DNA of 48,526 nt from the NCBI GenBank assembly GCA_002747055.1, contig PDSQ01000035.1:1-48526 (forward strand), read 5' to 3'. Position 1 is the first letter of the stretch. Each line of letters opens with the position of its first letter. A program made the position numbers and the translations under genes. The stretch comes from Gammaproteobacteria bacterium (lineage in GTDB: Bacteria > Pseudomonadota > Gammaproteobacteria > Pseudomonadales > Oleiphilaceae). Below the pieces are notes generated by a model. It saw nothing but the letters and a program-made list of their open reading frames with translations. It was not told the DNA's origin and made no database searches. Positions 26,504 through 34,405 of this stretch are shown piece by piece.

Positions 26504-29500
26504 ATGCTCGGTGTTTGTGGTAATCTGGCGATCAATCACCTCTGGCGGCTCGACCAATCGGTCGCCCTGATCGCTGCCACTTTCATTGTCGCCTTGCTTT
26601 CAGCGAATGCCTCCGCACTGATCACCTCTGATAAAAGCTCTACCACGTCAACGGGGCAAGTTGTCGAGTTATACGATTGGGTGGATGACTATCCGCTTGA
26701 CCAGAAGCTGCAATTCCTGGAAGACCAGAAGGGAGAGCTGACAGCCCAAGATATATTGAGCGGCGCGCTCAATGATCGATTTGCCTCTCAGCAAGAAGGA
26801 TCGCTCAATTTTGGTTATACCGACAGTACTATCTGGATTAAAGTCCCGGTTCATTACCGTGGTCAGGAACAAAATGCAAAGTTCTGGCTCGAGATCAACA
26901 CTCCGCTGTTAGGCCATGCCACCCTGTTTATCAAAAACAAAGATAACATTGCAAATGAAAACAGCCTAACGGAAAAAAATGCTGGCTACGCCACCCCGTT
27001 GTCAGAACGCGATGTGTCCTACCCGACTCAGGTTTTTCGACTGACCTTGCAACCAAACCAGAAGGTCGAACTTCTGGTGCGAATATCCAGTCAGTTGTCG
27101 TTGCATATTCCTATGAGAATATACTCGACAAAAGGCATGACCGAGCAATTCAATAGGGTCACTTTACTCTATGCCCTGTGTTTGGGGGCTACCCTGATCA
27201 TGGTCGCCTACAATATTTTCGTATTTATATCGGTACGGGAAAAAGCGTATTTTTATTATGTACTGTACATTCTGTTTTACTTGATCGCACTTCTGTCAGA
27301 ACGGCTGCATGGGCTGCAACTATTGGGTTTTATTCCGGCGTTGTTGGAGCAAAGTTACTTACCCAGCTATATATGGATCACCTTCTTTTTCGCGTTTACC
27401 ATGGCCAGGTACTTTCTCGGTGCCAAACAGGTAAGCGAAAACCTGGATTGGTTTATAAAAGTGTATGCCTGCAGTTGCCTGGCTTCTGCCGTCATCTCAC
27501 TATTCGCCAATTTTGTCGTTGCGGTTCAATGGGCAGTGATAGGTACTCATATCAGCACCCTCGTGGTCTGCGCCTGTGGTTTGTTCGCCATTATCAAAAA
27601 GCTGCCTGGTAGTGGTACCTTTTTTATTGCCTGGCTGCTCAATTTTACTGGCCTGATGCTCTATGCTTTGGCGGTTACCGGAAAAATTCCGCTCAACCTG
27701 GTGACTTGGAATGCACCGCAATTTGGCATCATTTGCCAGGTGTTGTTGCTATCATTTGCATTGTCGAACCGAATCAAAACTGCCCAGAATAACGCTCTCA
27801 GAGCCAATGCATTGGCCATGAACCATCTCCAGAGGTATCAATCGCTATTCGACAATGCGGTGGAGGGGATTTTCCAGATTTCGCTGCAGCGCCGGTTTAT
27901 CGATGTCAATCCTGCTATGGTAAAACTGCTCGGATACGAGTCACGCCAACATTTGATCGAAGATACACCGGATGCTCTGGCGGTCTGTTACAACGATCCT
28001 GAAATTGTTCAGAAGGTCATCGATCGGTTGGAAATGGGCAGCCCGATTGTCAATCTCGAAGCCGGGTACAGCACGCAAAGTGGCGAGAGGAGGTGGGCGA
28101 CCTCTTCCCTTAGGGTAGTCAACCAGGACGGAGATACCGCTTGCCTGGAGGGTTCGCTTGTCGATATCACGGAAGAAAAAGAACAGATGGCGAAAGAAAG
28201 GCAGCATGATCGAGTTCAGCGAAAAATTGCCGAAGCTTCCGCCAATGCCAAGACTCAGTTTCTGGCCAATATGAGCCATGAAATCAGAACCCCATTGACA
28301 GCGATCATCGGGTACAGCGAATCCATGCTGGATGACACCATGAGTGAGAAAGAAAAGAAATTCTCGCTGAATACCGTGATCAGGTCAGGCAAGCATTTGT
28401 TAGAACTGATCAATGATATTCTCGATTACTCGAAAATTGATGCCAATAAATTGGAAGTCGAAATAGTTCCCGTTTCGATTATCGAAATCCTGGATGAAGC
28501 CAAAGACTACTTGCGTCCCCGGGCTCAGAAGAAAGGCCTGGAGTTTGTCGTGCAATACGAATTTCCTTTGCCAGAAAACATACTGACAGACCCAACCAGG
28601 CTGAAACAAATTCTGATAAACCTGTGTAGTAATGCAATTAAGTTTACTGACAGGGGCAGTATCCGGATCAATATCCGGTGCGATCGGGATGACGAAAAAA
28701 TTTATATTCGAGTAGCGGATACCGGTATTGGTCTGAAGCCTGAACAGATGTCACGGTTGTTCAATCCGTTCGCTCAAGCCGCACCGTCGATCGCCAGAGA
28801 GTATGGTGGTACCGGATTAGGGCTGAATATATCGAAGCGACTTGCCGAGTTGCTGGGCGGCACCATCAGAGCAAGCAGCACATACGGTCAGGGCAGTGAA
28901 TTCGAGGTATCGATTGCCACAGGGCCGTTGGCAGGGAACAGGTTCGTTCAGGATACGAACGAATTGAACGGAAATCAAGTCAGTATGCAGGTATTCAATG
29001 CGCCAAAGCTGAGAGGTGCGATATTGTATGCGGAAGACAATGAGGTTAACCGGAAGCTGGTGCAGCTATTGGTCGCAAAAACCGGTGCCAGCTTGACCAC
29101 CGCCGTGAATGGCGCGGAAGCATTGAAAATTGCCTCCGATCAACCATTTGATCTGATTTTAATGGATATGCAAATGCCTGTGATGGACGGCAAGGATGCA
29201 ACAGAAGCTATTCGTAAATCAGGCAATGCCACGCCGATCGTCGCACTTACCGCCAATATCATGACCGACGATATCCGCGAGTATAAAGCAGCAGGATGTA
29301 ATGATTACTTGTCGAAACCGGTCGATAAGAAACGATTCTATGAAATCCTGTCGCGCTACTTGAAAACAGCGGAAGTGGAAGAAGCGGAAGTGGAAGAAGC
29401 GGAAGTGGAAGATAGTTTGCCTCGATTCTCAGGGGCGGTTCTGCTTGCGGAAGACAATCGCGACAACCAAATGCTGATAAACCGTTACCTGAAAAAAGTC

Positions 29501-29794
29501 GGTGTCAAAGTCGTGCTTGCTGAAAATGGCCGGGAGGCTGTTCAAAAGGCACTTCAGGAGCCCATTGATCTTATATTGATGGACAATTATATGCCGGAGA
29601 TGGAAGGCCCGGAGGCTATAAAAATGCTGAGAAAAGCGGGCTTTCGCCGACCCATTTACTGCTTCACGGCCACAGATGCGAAAGATGACCTTGATGAATT
29701 GAAAGCCGCAGGCAGTGATGGCGTACTTAAAAAACCGGTGAATGGTTCGCGACTTTACGAAATTGTTGGCAGATATCTGAATCGAGCCGAATAG
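26504..29794 (+). CDS. 7TMR-DISM hybrid sensor histidine kinase with PAS and two receiver domains
   Basis: 1096 residues. After a signal-like helix, residues ~45-210 form a periplasmic 7TMR-DISMED2-type jelly-roll (DSTIWIKVPVHYRG, FWLEINTPLLGHATLFI). Residues ~220-425 form seven membrane helices, ~440-555 a PAS domain, and ~580-650 HisKA with NMSHEIRTPLTAIIGYSESM (His near 590). The ATPase domain (~700-805) has NAIKFTD, DTGIGL and GGTGLGLNIS. Two receivers follow, with phospho-acceptor Asp in LILMDMQMPVMDG (~888) and LILMDNYMPEMEG (~1026). No HPt domain is fused, so the phosphorelay must use a separate HPt or be self-contained. The extracellular domain suggests sensing of a carbohydrate-like ligand; the signal is unknown. 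AGGTAAG precedes the ATG. Confidence 0.93.
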   Translation: MLGVCGNLAINHLWRLDQSVALIAATFIVALLSANASALITSDKSSTTSTGQVVELYDWVDDYPLDQKLQFLEDQKGELTAQDILSGALNDRFASQQEGSLNFGYTDSTIWIKVPVHYRGQEQNAKFWLEINTPLLGHATLFIKNKDNIANENSLTEKNAGYATPLSERDVSYPTQVFRLTLQPNQKVELLVRISSQLSLHIPMRIYSTKGMTEQFNRVTLLYALCLGATLIMVAYNIFVFISVREKAYFYYVLYILFYLIALLSERLHGLQLLGFIPALLEQSYLPSYIWITFFFAFTMARYFLGAKQVSENLDWFIKVYACSCLASAVISLFANFVVAVQWAVIGTHISTLVVCACGLFAIIKKLPGSGTFFIAWLLNFTGLMLYALAVTGKIPLNLVTWNAPQFGIICQVLLLSFALSNRIKTAQNNALRANALAMNHLQRYQSLFDNAVEGIFQISLQRRFIDVNPAMVKLLGYESRQHLIEDTPDALAVCYNDPEIVQKVIDRLEMGSPIVNLEAGYSTQSGERRWATSSLRVVNQDGDTACLEGSLVDITEEKEQMAKERQHDRVQRKIAEASANAKTQFLANMSHEIRTPLTAIIGYSESMLDDTMSEKEKKFSLNTVIRSGKHLLELINDILDYSKIDANKLEVEIVPVSIIEILDEAKDYLRPRAQKKGLEFVVQYEFPLPENILTDPTRLKQILINLCSNAIKFTDRGSIRINIRCDRDDEKIYIRVADTGIGLKPEQMSRLFNPFAQAAPSIAREYGGTGLGLNISKRLAELLGGTIRASSTYGQGSEFEVSIATGPLAGNRFVQDTNELNGNQVSMQVFNAPKLRGAILYAEDNEVNRKLVQLLVAKTGASLTTAVNGAEALKIASDQPFDLILMDMQMPVMDGKDATEAIRKSGNATPIVALTANIMTDDIREYKAAGCNDYLSKPVDKKRFYEILSRYLKTAEVEEAEVEEAEVEDSLPRFSGAVLLAEDNRDNQMLINRYLKKVGVKVVLAENGREAVQKALQEPIDLILMDNYMPEMEGPEAIKMLRKAGFRRPIYCFTATDAKDDLDELKAAGSDGVLKKPVNGSRLYEIVGRYLNRAE
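29369..29412 (+). repeat. 15-bp tandem repeat, about three copies, in the linker between receiver domains
   Basis: The unit GCGGAAGTGGAAGAA occurs at 29369-29383 and 29384-29398, with a third copy at 29399-29413 differing only in the last base. It encodes an acidic AEVEE repeat in the linker between the two receiver domains. As the unit is 15 bp, copy-number change by slippage would keep the reading frame. Confidence 0.9.
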
Positions 29795-29811
29795 TGGCTG
29801 CTGGTTTACCG

Positions 29812-30486
29812 TTATTGTTGACGCTTCTCAGGTAGTTTGTCGGCGACAAATTGATACAAAAAGGCAGCGAATAAAATAATGGTCATTGGCAGAAGCAACG
29901 TATAGTAGCCGACTTTGGCGTAACAAAAGGCACCGATTACGGCGCCACCACAAAAACAATACCAAATGATGGCCTGAAACGCCAAGGTGGGTTTGTTAAC
30001 CTCACGACCGGCAAGCCAATTACCAATACTTGCCCCCATATCCGAAGTTAGCCCGGTCAAGTGGGTGGTGCGGATAACGGCCCCACTGTAGGTGGCCACC
30101 ATCGCATTTTGCAGGCCACACGCCATCGCGGCGGTCAGCTGACCGAGATAGTCATGATGTAGAAAGAGGAAAAGGCTGACGGCTAACAAGGCAGATTCGA
30201 TAAACAGTGCCAGACCATAATGATTGCCGAGTTTGAGCGAGGCCTGCCCGACGACAAAACCACTGATCACTGCGCCAGCCAGAAATGCCAGCAATGAGCC
30301 GGTAACAAATAATAGATTCTGCCAGTTACCATCAGCGATGGCTACTGAAAACAGGGTGACATTTCCCGTCACATGAGAGATGGATAAATGAGTGAAGCCC
30401 ATTAGCCCGGTGACGTTGACACAACCTGCACTGAAGGCAAGCACGCCACCACCGATAAGTATCCATCCAGGAAGCCTGTCAATCAT
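29812..30486 (-). CDS. DUF1275 (YoaK-type) integral membrane protein
   Basis: 224 residues with about six membrane helices. The family hallmarks are GCVNVTGLMGFTHLSISHVT then GN near the start, and later MACGLQNAMVATYSGAVIRT then THLTG with TSDMGASIGNWLAG. These DUF1275/YoaK proteins are inner-membrane proteins of unknown transport or enzymatic role. ATG 30486 is preferred over the upstream in-frame TTG at 30546 because the first helix starts shortly after it; no clear ribosome binding site was seen for either. It converges on the hybrid kinase gene with 17 bp between stops. Confidence 0.85.
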   Translation of the reverse strand: MIDRLPGWILIGGGVLAFSAGCVNVTGLMGFTHLSISHVTGNVTLFSVAIADGNWQNLLFVTGSLLAFLAGAVISGFVVGQASLKLGNHYGLALFIESALLAVSLFLFLHHDYLGQLTAAMACGLQNAMVATYSGAVIRTTHLTGLTSDMGASIGNWLAGREVNKPTLAFQAIIWYCFCGGAVIGAFCYAKVGYYTLLLPMTIILFAAFLYQFVADKLPEKRQQ

Positions 30487-30731
30487 TGGTGTCGGAGTTA
30501 GTTCGGTTATTGAATTGGTCGCTGGCCGGAATGCAGTGTAACACAATGATTATCTGTTTGCCGTGCAAAACCTGACGATATCGCTTGTGTGTAAACTGGA
30601 ACGCTTATCAATTTGTCATTGAAATTTTTGATCGGCAACAGGGAGGGCAAGAGTACAGATTGTCTTGCCACTATCCCGTTTGACCGAATTGGAATACTAT
30701 AAGGTAGGAATAGTAAGCGAGCAGATCCGCA

Positions 30732-30959
30732 ATGGATACGACAGAATTGTCTCTGGTGTCATCGATACAACGAGTCAACGAAAAAAACCTGTTGGATCAT
30801 AAAGCAATTAGTGGGAACTTTCTGTATATTTCGAGTCTGACTTTGAGGTTGCTTCTTTATCGGCCGGCTTCGGCTGATTTCCTGGCGAATGAATCAACCC
30901 AATCGACCTTAAATCTAACCAACAGCGATCTGAAGAAGGCAGTGACAGCCCATGCATGA
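30732..30959 (+). CDS. possible small protein overlapping the start of the methyltransferase gene
   Basis: A 75-codon frame from ATG 30732 whose TGA at 30957-30959 overlaps the first codons of the downstream methyltransferase gene by 8 bases. Such overlap is typical of translational coupling. The sequence has no recognised motif and only a weak upstream ribosome binding site. It could be a small regulatory or leader protein, or a chance frame. Confidence 0.3.
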   Translation: MDTTELSLVSSIQRVNEKNLLDHKAISGNFLYISSLTLRLLLYRPASADFLANESTQSTLNLTNSDLKKAVTAHA

Positions 30960-32004
30960 AGAAGTACAGGATTACTACGGAAAAACACTCAATAACTCGG
31001 CGGACTTGCAAACCAACGCATGCTGTACCTCGGCGTCAGCCACTCCCCGACTGAAAAGCGTATTGTCAAAAATACATGATGAAGTGATGTCCCGCTACTA
31101 TGGGTGTGGCCTGATAGCGCCAGACCAGCTAACCGGAGCGCACATTCTCGATCTAGGCAGTGGTGCCGGTCGTGATTGCTACGCGCTCAGTGCGCTTGTC
31201 GGAGAAACGGGTTCGGTCACTGGCGTCGATATGACGGCTGAACAACTGGCCGTGGCCAACCGCTATATTGCCTATCATCAGAAAGTTTTCGGCTTTAGCA
31301 AGCCGAATGTCCGCTTTGTCGAAGGGTATCTCGAAAAGCTCGATGAACTGGATCTGGCAAGCAGCCAGTTCGATATTATCGTATCCAACTGTGTACTGAA
31401 TTTATGTATGGATAAACAAGCTGTATTCAATCACGCATGGCGTTTGCTAAAGCCCGGCGGAGAAATGTACTTTTCCGATGTTTATGCTGATCGACGTATC
31501 CCCGAGAGCCTGGCCAAAGATCCGGTTCTCTATGGCGAGTGCTTGTCTGGCGCATTGTACTGGAACGACTTTCTTGAAATTGCCAAAAAAGCCGGTTTTG
31601 CCGACCCCAGGTTGGTTGAAGATCGTCCGTTGATTATCGATAACCCGAAAATCGAAGAAAGACTGGGTAATATCAGTTTCTATTCGGCAACCTATCGGTT
31701 ATTCAAGATTGCTCAGCTCGAGCCACAGTGCGAAGATTATGGCCAGGCGGTTCGTTACAAAGGTACCATGGAAGCCGCCCCTGATGCGTTTATTTTGGAC
31801 AAACACCATATTATTGAAACCGGAAAGGTGTTCCCTGTGTGCGGTAATACCTACCGAATGTTACATGCTAGCCGATTTAAACAACACTTCGATTTTTACG
31901 GGGACTGGAATACACACTACGGGGTTTTCCAAGGCTGTGGTACTGACCTGCCCTTTGAGCAATCGGTATGGGTGAATTCAGGAGAGAGTGGCGGCTGTTG
32001 TTAA
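30952..32004 (+). CDS. arsM: ArsM-like SAM-dependent methyltransferase
   Basis: 350 residues. It opens with VQDYYGKTLNNSADLQTNAC, the usual start of ArsM-like proteins. The SAM-binding core has ILDLGSGAGRDCYALS (motif I) and GVDMTAEQLAVA, then FDIIVSNCVLNL and LKPGGEMYFSDVY. Cysteines lie in NACC (24-25), YYGCG (52), SNCVLNLC, GECLSG and the terminal GGCC, the pattern expected for As(III) thiolate binding. It would methylate arsenite using SAM and thiols, in the cytoplasm. No arsR, arsB or arsC gene is nearby, so a different metalloid or substrate is possible. ATG 30952 is 42 bp upstream of thiI by stop-to-start distance; the two may be co-transcribed. Confidence 0.75.
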   Translation: MHEEVQDYYGKTLNNSADLQTNACCTSASATPRLKSVLSKIHDEVMSRYYGCGLIAPDQLTGAHILDLGSGAGRDCYALSALVGETGSVTGVDMTAEQLAVANRYIAYHQKVFGFSKPNVRFVEGYLEKLDELDLASSQFDIIVSNCVLNLCMDKQAVFNHAWRLLKPGGEMYFSDVYADRRIPESLAKDPVLYGECLSGALYWNDFLEIAKKAGFADPRLVEDRPLIIDNPKIEERLGNISFYSATYRLFKIAQLEPQCEDYGQAVRYKGTMEAAPDAFILDKHHIIETGKVFPVCGNTYRMLHASRFKQHFDFYGDWNTHYGVFQGCGTDLPFEQSVWVNSGESGGCC

Positions 32005-32045
32005 GGCTGGGTTTTTGGCGTTTCTGTGCAGGGTAATATTTTTCC

Positions 32046-33530
32046 ATGAAGTTCCTAGTTAAACTTTTTCCTGAAATTACGATCAAGAGTAAACCGGTGC
32101 GCAGACAACAAGTGAACCGGTTACGTGACAACATAATGAAAATTCTGACTCAAGTGAATCCCGACATCAGGGTGCTGAGTCAGTGGGATCGAATCGATGT
32201 CGATATTGCCAGGGCGATGGCTTCACTGGCAGGCGCTGAAGCGAAAGCTTCTGAGTTTGTTGCACGTGTCGCCGAGATGCTTCAGCGTATTCCGGGCATC
32301 GCCAATATTATTCTCGTCGAACAGCATAAACTGGTTGATTTTGATCAGGTCGCCAGGCTGGCTATCGAGAACTACGCCGAAGAGGTTGCCGGCAAATCTT
32401 TTGTGGTTCGTGTTCGCCGAACCGGCAAGCATAGTTTCACTTCCACTCAGATGGAGCAGTATGTGGGTGGTGGTCTGTTGCAGCATACCGGCGCCGCTCG
32501 TGTCGATTTGAACCACCCTGATGTGACGATCAAAATTGAAGTGCGGGACGATGACCTGTTTATGGTTAAAAAAAGGTATGAAGGACTCGGTGGTTTCCCG
32601 ATCGGATCGCAAGAGCCGGTATTAGCGTTGATTTCAGGTGGTTTTGATTCGGTCGCGGCCAGTTACCTGACCATGAAACGGGGTTTGAAAACCCATTTTT
32701 GTTTTTTTAATTTGGGTGGTGCCGCTCATGAAATTGCTGTCAAACAGGTTGCACTGTATTTGTGGCAGCGCTATGGCGCATCTCATCGGGTTAAATTTGT
32801 CTCAGTTCCGTTCGAAGCGGTGGTGTCGGAAATTCTTACTTCGATCCATCATTCTCAAATGGGGGTGGTGCTAAAGCGCCTGATGTTGAGAGCGGCAGCT
32901 GAGGTGGCGAAAGAGTTGCAGTTGTATGCGCTGGTGACTGGAGAGAGTGTCGCCCAAGTATCCAGCCAGACCCTGCCCAATCTGTCGGTGATCGATCGGG
33001 TGACCGATACCTTGGTATTGCGTCCTCTGATTACCATGCATAAGCAGGATATTATTCGGCTTTGCGCTGATATCGGGGCGGAGGAGTTTGCGGCTAACAT
33101 GCCGGAATACTGTGGTGTGATCTCTGATCGGCCCACGACAAGAGCCAAGCTGGCCAAGGTGCTGGCTGAAGAAGAGAAATTTGATTTTTCGGTGCTGGAT
33201 AAAGCCTTGGCAGAACGAAAAACTGTCAATGTGGATGAAGTGATGGACTCGACAGTCGCCGCCGGAGTGGTTGAGGTGGTCACCACTCCCAGTGTCGAGG
33301 ATGTTATTGTGGATATCCGCCATCCGGATGAACGACAGAAATCCCCGCTGAGTCTGATCAATAACCAGATTATTGCGTTACCGTTTTACGAGCTGATGAC
33401 CAAGGCTGCTGAATTCGACCCGGATAAACGCTACTTACTCTACTGCAAAAAAGGCACGATGAGTCAGTTGCATGCCAGGCATCTGAACAGTATGGGGCGA
33501 AATAATGTCCTGGTTTATCAAGAACGCTAG
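32046..33530 (+). CDS. thiI: tRNA 4-thiouridine synthase ThiI with C-terminal rhodanese domain
   Basis: 494 residues, close to the E. coli protein (482). The order is N-terminal ferredoxin-like domain (KLFPEITIKSKPVRRQQVNR), THUMP (~60-165), PP-loop ATPase (VLALISGGFDSVAASY near 195) and a C-terminal rhodanese domain (~400-494). The catalytic cysteines are present in EYCGVISDRPTTRAK and in the rhodanese loop YLLYCKKGTMSQLHARHL. ThiI puts sulfur at U8 of tRNA and, in enterobacteria, also sulfurates ThiS for thiamine synthesis. A rhodanese fusion is typical of gammaproteobacteria. It ends next to the remnants of mobile DNA. Confidence 0.96.
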   Translation: MKFLVKLFPEITIKSKPVRRQQVNRLRDNIMKILTQVNPDIRVLSQWDRIDVDIARAMASLAGAEAKASEFVARVAEMLQRIPGIANIILVEQHKLVDFDQVARLAIENYAEEVAGKSFVVRVRRTGKHSFTSTQMEQYVGGGLLQHTGAARVDLNHPDVTIKIEVRDDDLFMVKKRYEGLGGFPIGSQEPVLALISGGFDSVAASYLTMKRGLKTHFCFFNLGGAAHEIAVKQVALYLWQRYGASHRVKFVSVPFEAVVSEILTSIHHSQMGVVLKRLMLRAAAEVAKELQLYALVTGESVAQVSSQTLPNLSVIDRVTDTLVLRPLITMHKQDIIRLCADIGAEEFAANMPEYCGVISDRPTTRAKLAKVLAEEEKFDFSVLDKALAERKTVNVDEVMDSTVAAGVVEVVTTPSVEDVIVDIRHPDERQKSPLSLINNQIIALPFYELMTKAAEFDPDKRYLLYCKKGTMSQLHARHLNSMGRNNVLVYQER

Positions 33531-33769
33531 GGGCTGTGCTGATGAACTTTGATATAGCTCCCATCTATAAAGCCGCATTCTAAATCCGGCTCGACCACCA
33601 GAAAATCAACTACCTTTACCCAAATTCCTATGGCAGACCATGAGTTAACTCTTTGTAAACTAAAATTCCAATGACCGAAGTATTCAGGCAAATCCGGTAC
33701 GCAAGGGATACAGCATTCCTTCCACTGTGGTTCGAAGATTGCGCCTGTTATAGACACCAAATTCAGCAA
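33527..33769 (-). pseudogene. fragment of an IS5-family transposase
   Basis: The minus-strand frame contains VPDLPEYFGHWNFSLQRVNS then DFLVVEPDLECGFIDGSYIK and VHQHS. This matches the part of IS5-type transposases joining the N-terminal DUF4096 domain (W-R-D-L-P-E-x-F-G-x-W-N) to the first catalytic Asp (IDG/IDS-x2-K-x-HQH). The start, the central catalytic Asp and the C-terminal Glu are missing, and the frame stops right after VHQHS, overlapping the thiI stop by 4 bases. No terminal inverted repeats were found. It is an inert relic. Confidence 0.75.
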
Positions 33770-33781
33770 GATTAACCTTAG

Positions 33782-33865
33782 CTTCGTTTGGCGGATGTGT
33801 TAGAGGTTTCCAGTGATTATTTACTGGAAGGGGCCACCGATGATGCCGCAAAAGCCCGCATTATG
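33782..33865 (+). pseudogene. remnant of an XRE-type HTH regulator
   Basis: The plus frame reads LRLADVLEVSSDYLLEGATD then DAAKAR. This is the end of the helix-turn-helix and linker of small XRE regulators (LA-x-VL-x-VS-x-DYLLEG). The recognition helix upstream and the downstream part are missing, so only about 28 residues survive. It lies directly ahead of a toxin-like fragment, as antitoxins often do. Confidence 0.65.
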
Positions 33866-33912
33866 GCAAGGAGTAAAACCGCTCAATGGAAATTGTATGA
33901 TCAGAACCCGCC

Positions 33913-33993
33913 GAATGGAATTTAGGTGATATTTACGAGTATATTGCCAGGGATGTCCCACTCTATGCCGAGCAATTTGTTGATCAGGTTCTC
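33913..33993 (+). pseudogene. remnant of a RelE/ParE-like toxin
   Basis: In the frame from 33913 the translation is EWNLGDIYEYIARDVPLYAE then QFVDQVL. This matches the first helices of ParE-type toxins (L-x2-I-x2-YIA-x-D-x-P-x2-A-x2-FVD). The rest of the toxin does not follow, and upstream codons are in another frame. The fragment is too short to be active. Confidence 0.6.
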
Positions 33994-34057
33994 GTACAAC
34001 CACACTGGCGTGGCCACGATGAATTCATCGAACAACACGTCGCTCAAAGCGCAAACC

Positions 34058-34255
34058 ATGATGAAACAAACTGACCTTAAAACCCATTGGACGCCAGAAG
34101 AGGCCCATTTCATTCTTGGTTTTCTCGATGAATTGCGGAACCATATCTGGAAATCCTATGGCTGCTTTACCATTAACCGTGAGAATCTCCGTTTGCTTGT
34201 TAGCACTAAGACGTTTGATGTGTTCAGCCGGCTCTTGGTTGAATTCAGTTACTGA
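34058..34255 (+). CDS. small hypothetical protein or fragment, in the mobile-DNA relic region
   Basis: The frame has MKQTDLKTHWTPEEAHFILG, then FLDELRNHIWKSYG, after which the sequence loses any recognisable pattern. This N-terminal part resembles small uncharacterised proteins I associate with transposon neighbourhoods, but I cannot name the family. Being next to an IS5 fragment and toxin-antitoxin remains, it is probably truncated. No good ribosome binding site was seen. Confidence 0.35.
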   Translation: MMKQTDLKTHWTPEEAHFILGFLDELRNHIWKSYGCFTINRENLRLLVSTKTFDVFSRLLVEFSY

Positions 34256-34288
34256 AGGTCTTTACTGTTTGGTATAAAAACGACCTGT

Positions 34289-34317
34289 AACAGAGAATAA
34301 TAGGATTATTCTCTGTT
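34289..34317. terminator. 13-bp perfect hairpin downstream of the acyltransferase gene
   Basis: AACAGAGAATAAT (34289-34301) and ATTATTCTCTGTT (34305-34317) are perfect inverted repeats with a 3-base loop. On the minus strand it lies about 90 bp past the stop of the carnitine acyltransferase gene, with a T5 run roughly 6-12 bases after the stem, so it may terminate that operon. An alternative is a terminal repeat from the adjacent mobile-element debris. Confidence 0.55.
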
Positions 34318-34405
34318 TAATCTGTTTTACGTTTTTCAGCAAATCAATAACATAATTTGTTATTGCCATCCGGATTAGGATGAATTCTTACGCGAACCCT
34401 GCCAA

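Noticed and set aside
32855..33361. 168-codon open frame antisense to thiI
   Set aside because: Serine/threonine-rich shadow of the PP-loop part of thiI, with no motif of its own.
33527..34317. An intact insertion sequence or working toxin-antitoxin pair
   Set aside because: Transposase, antitoxin and toxin motifs are each present only as short fragments in different frames, with no terminal repeats.
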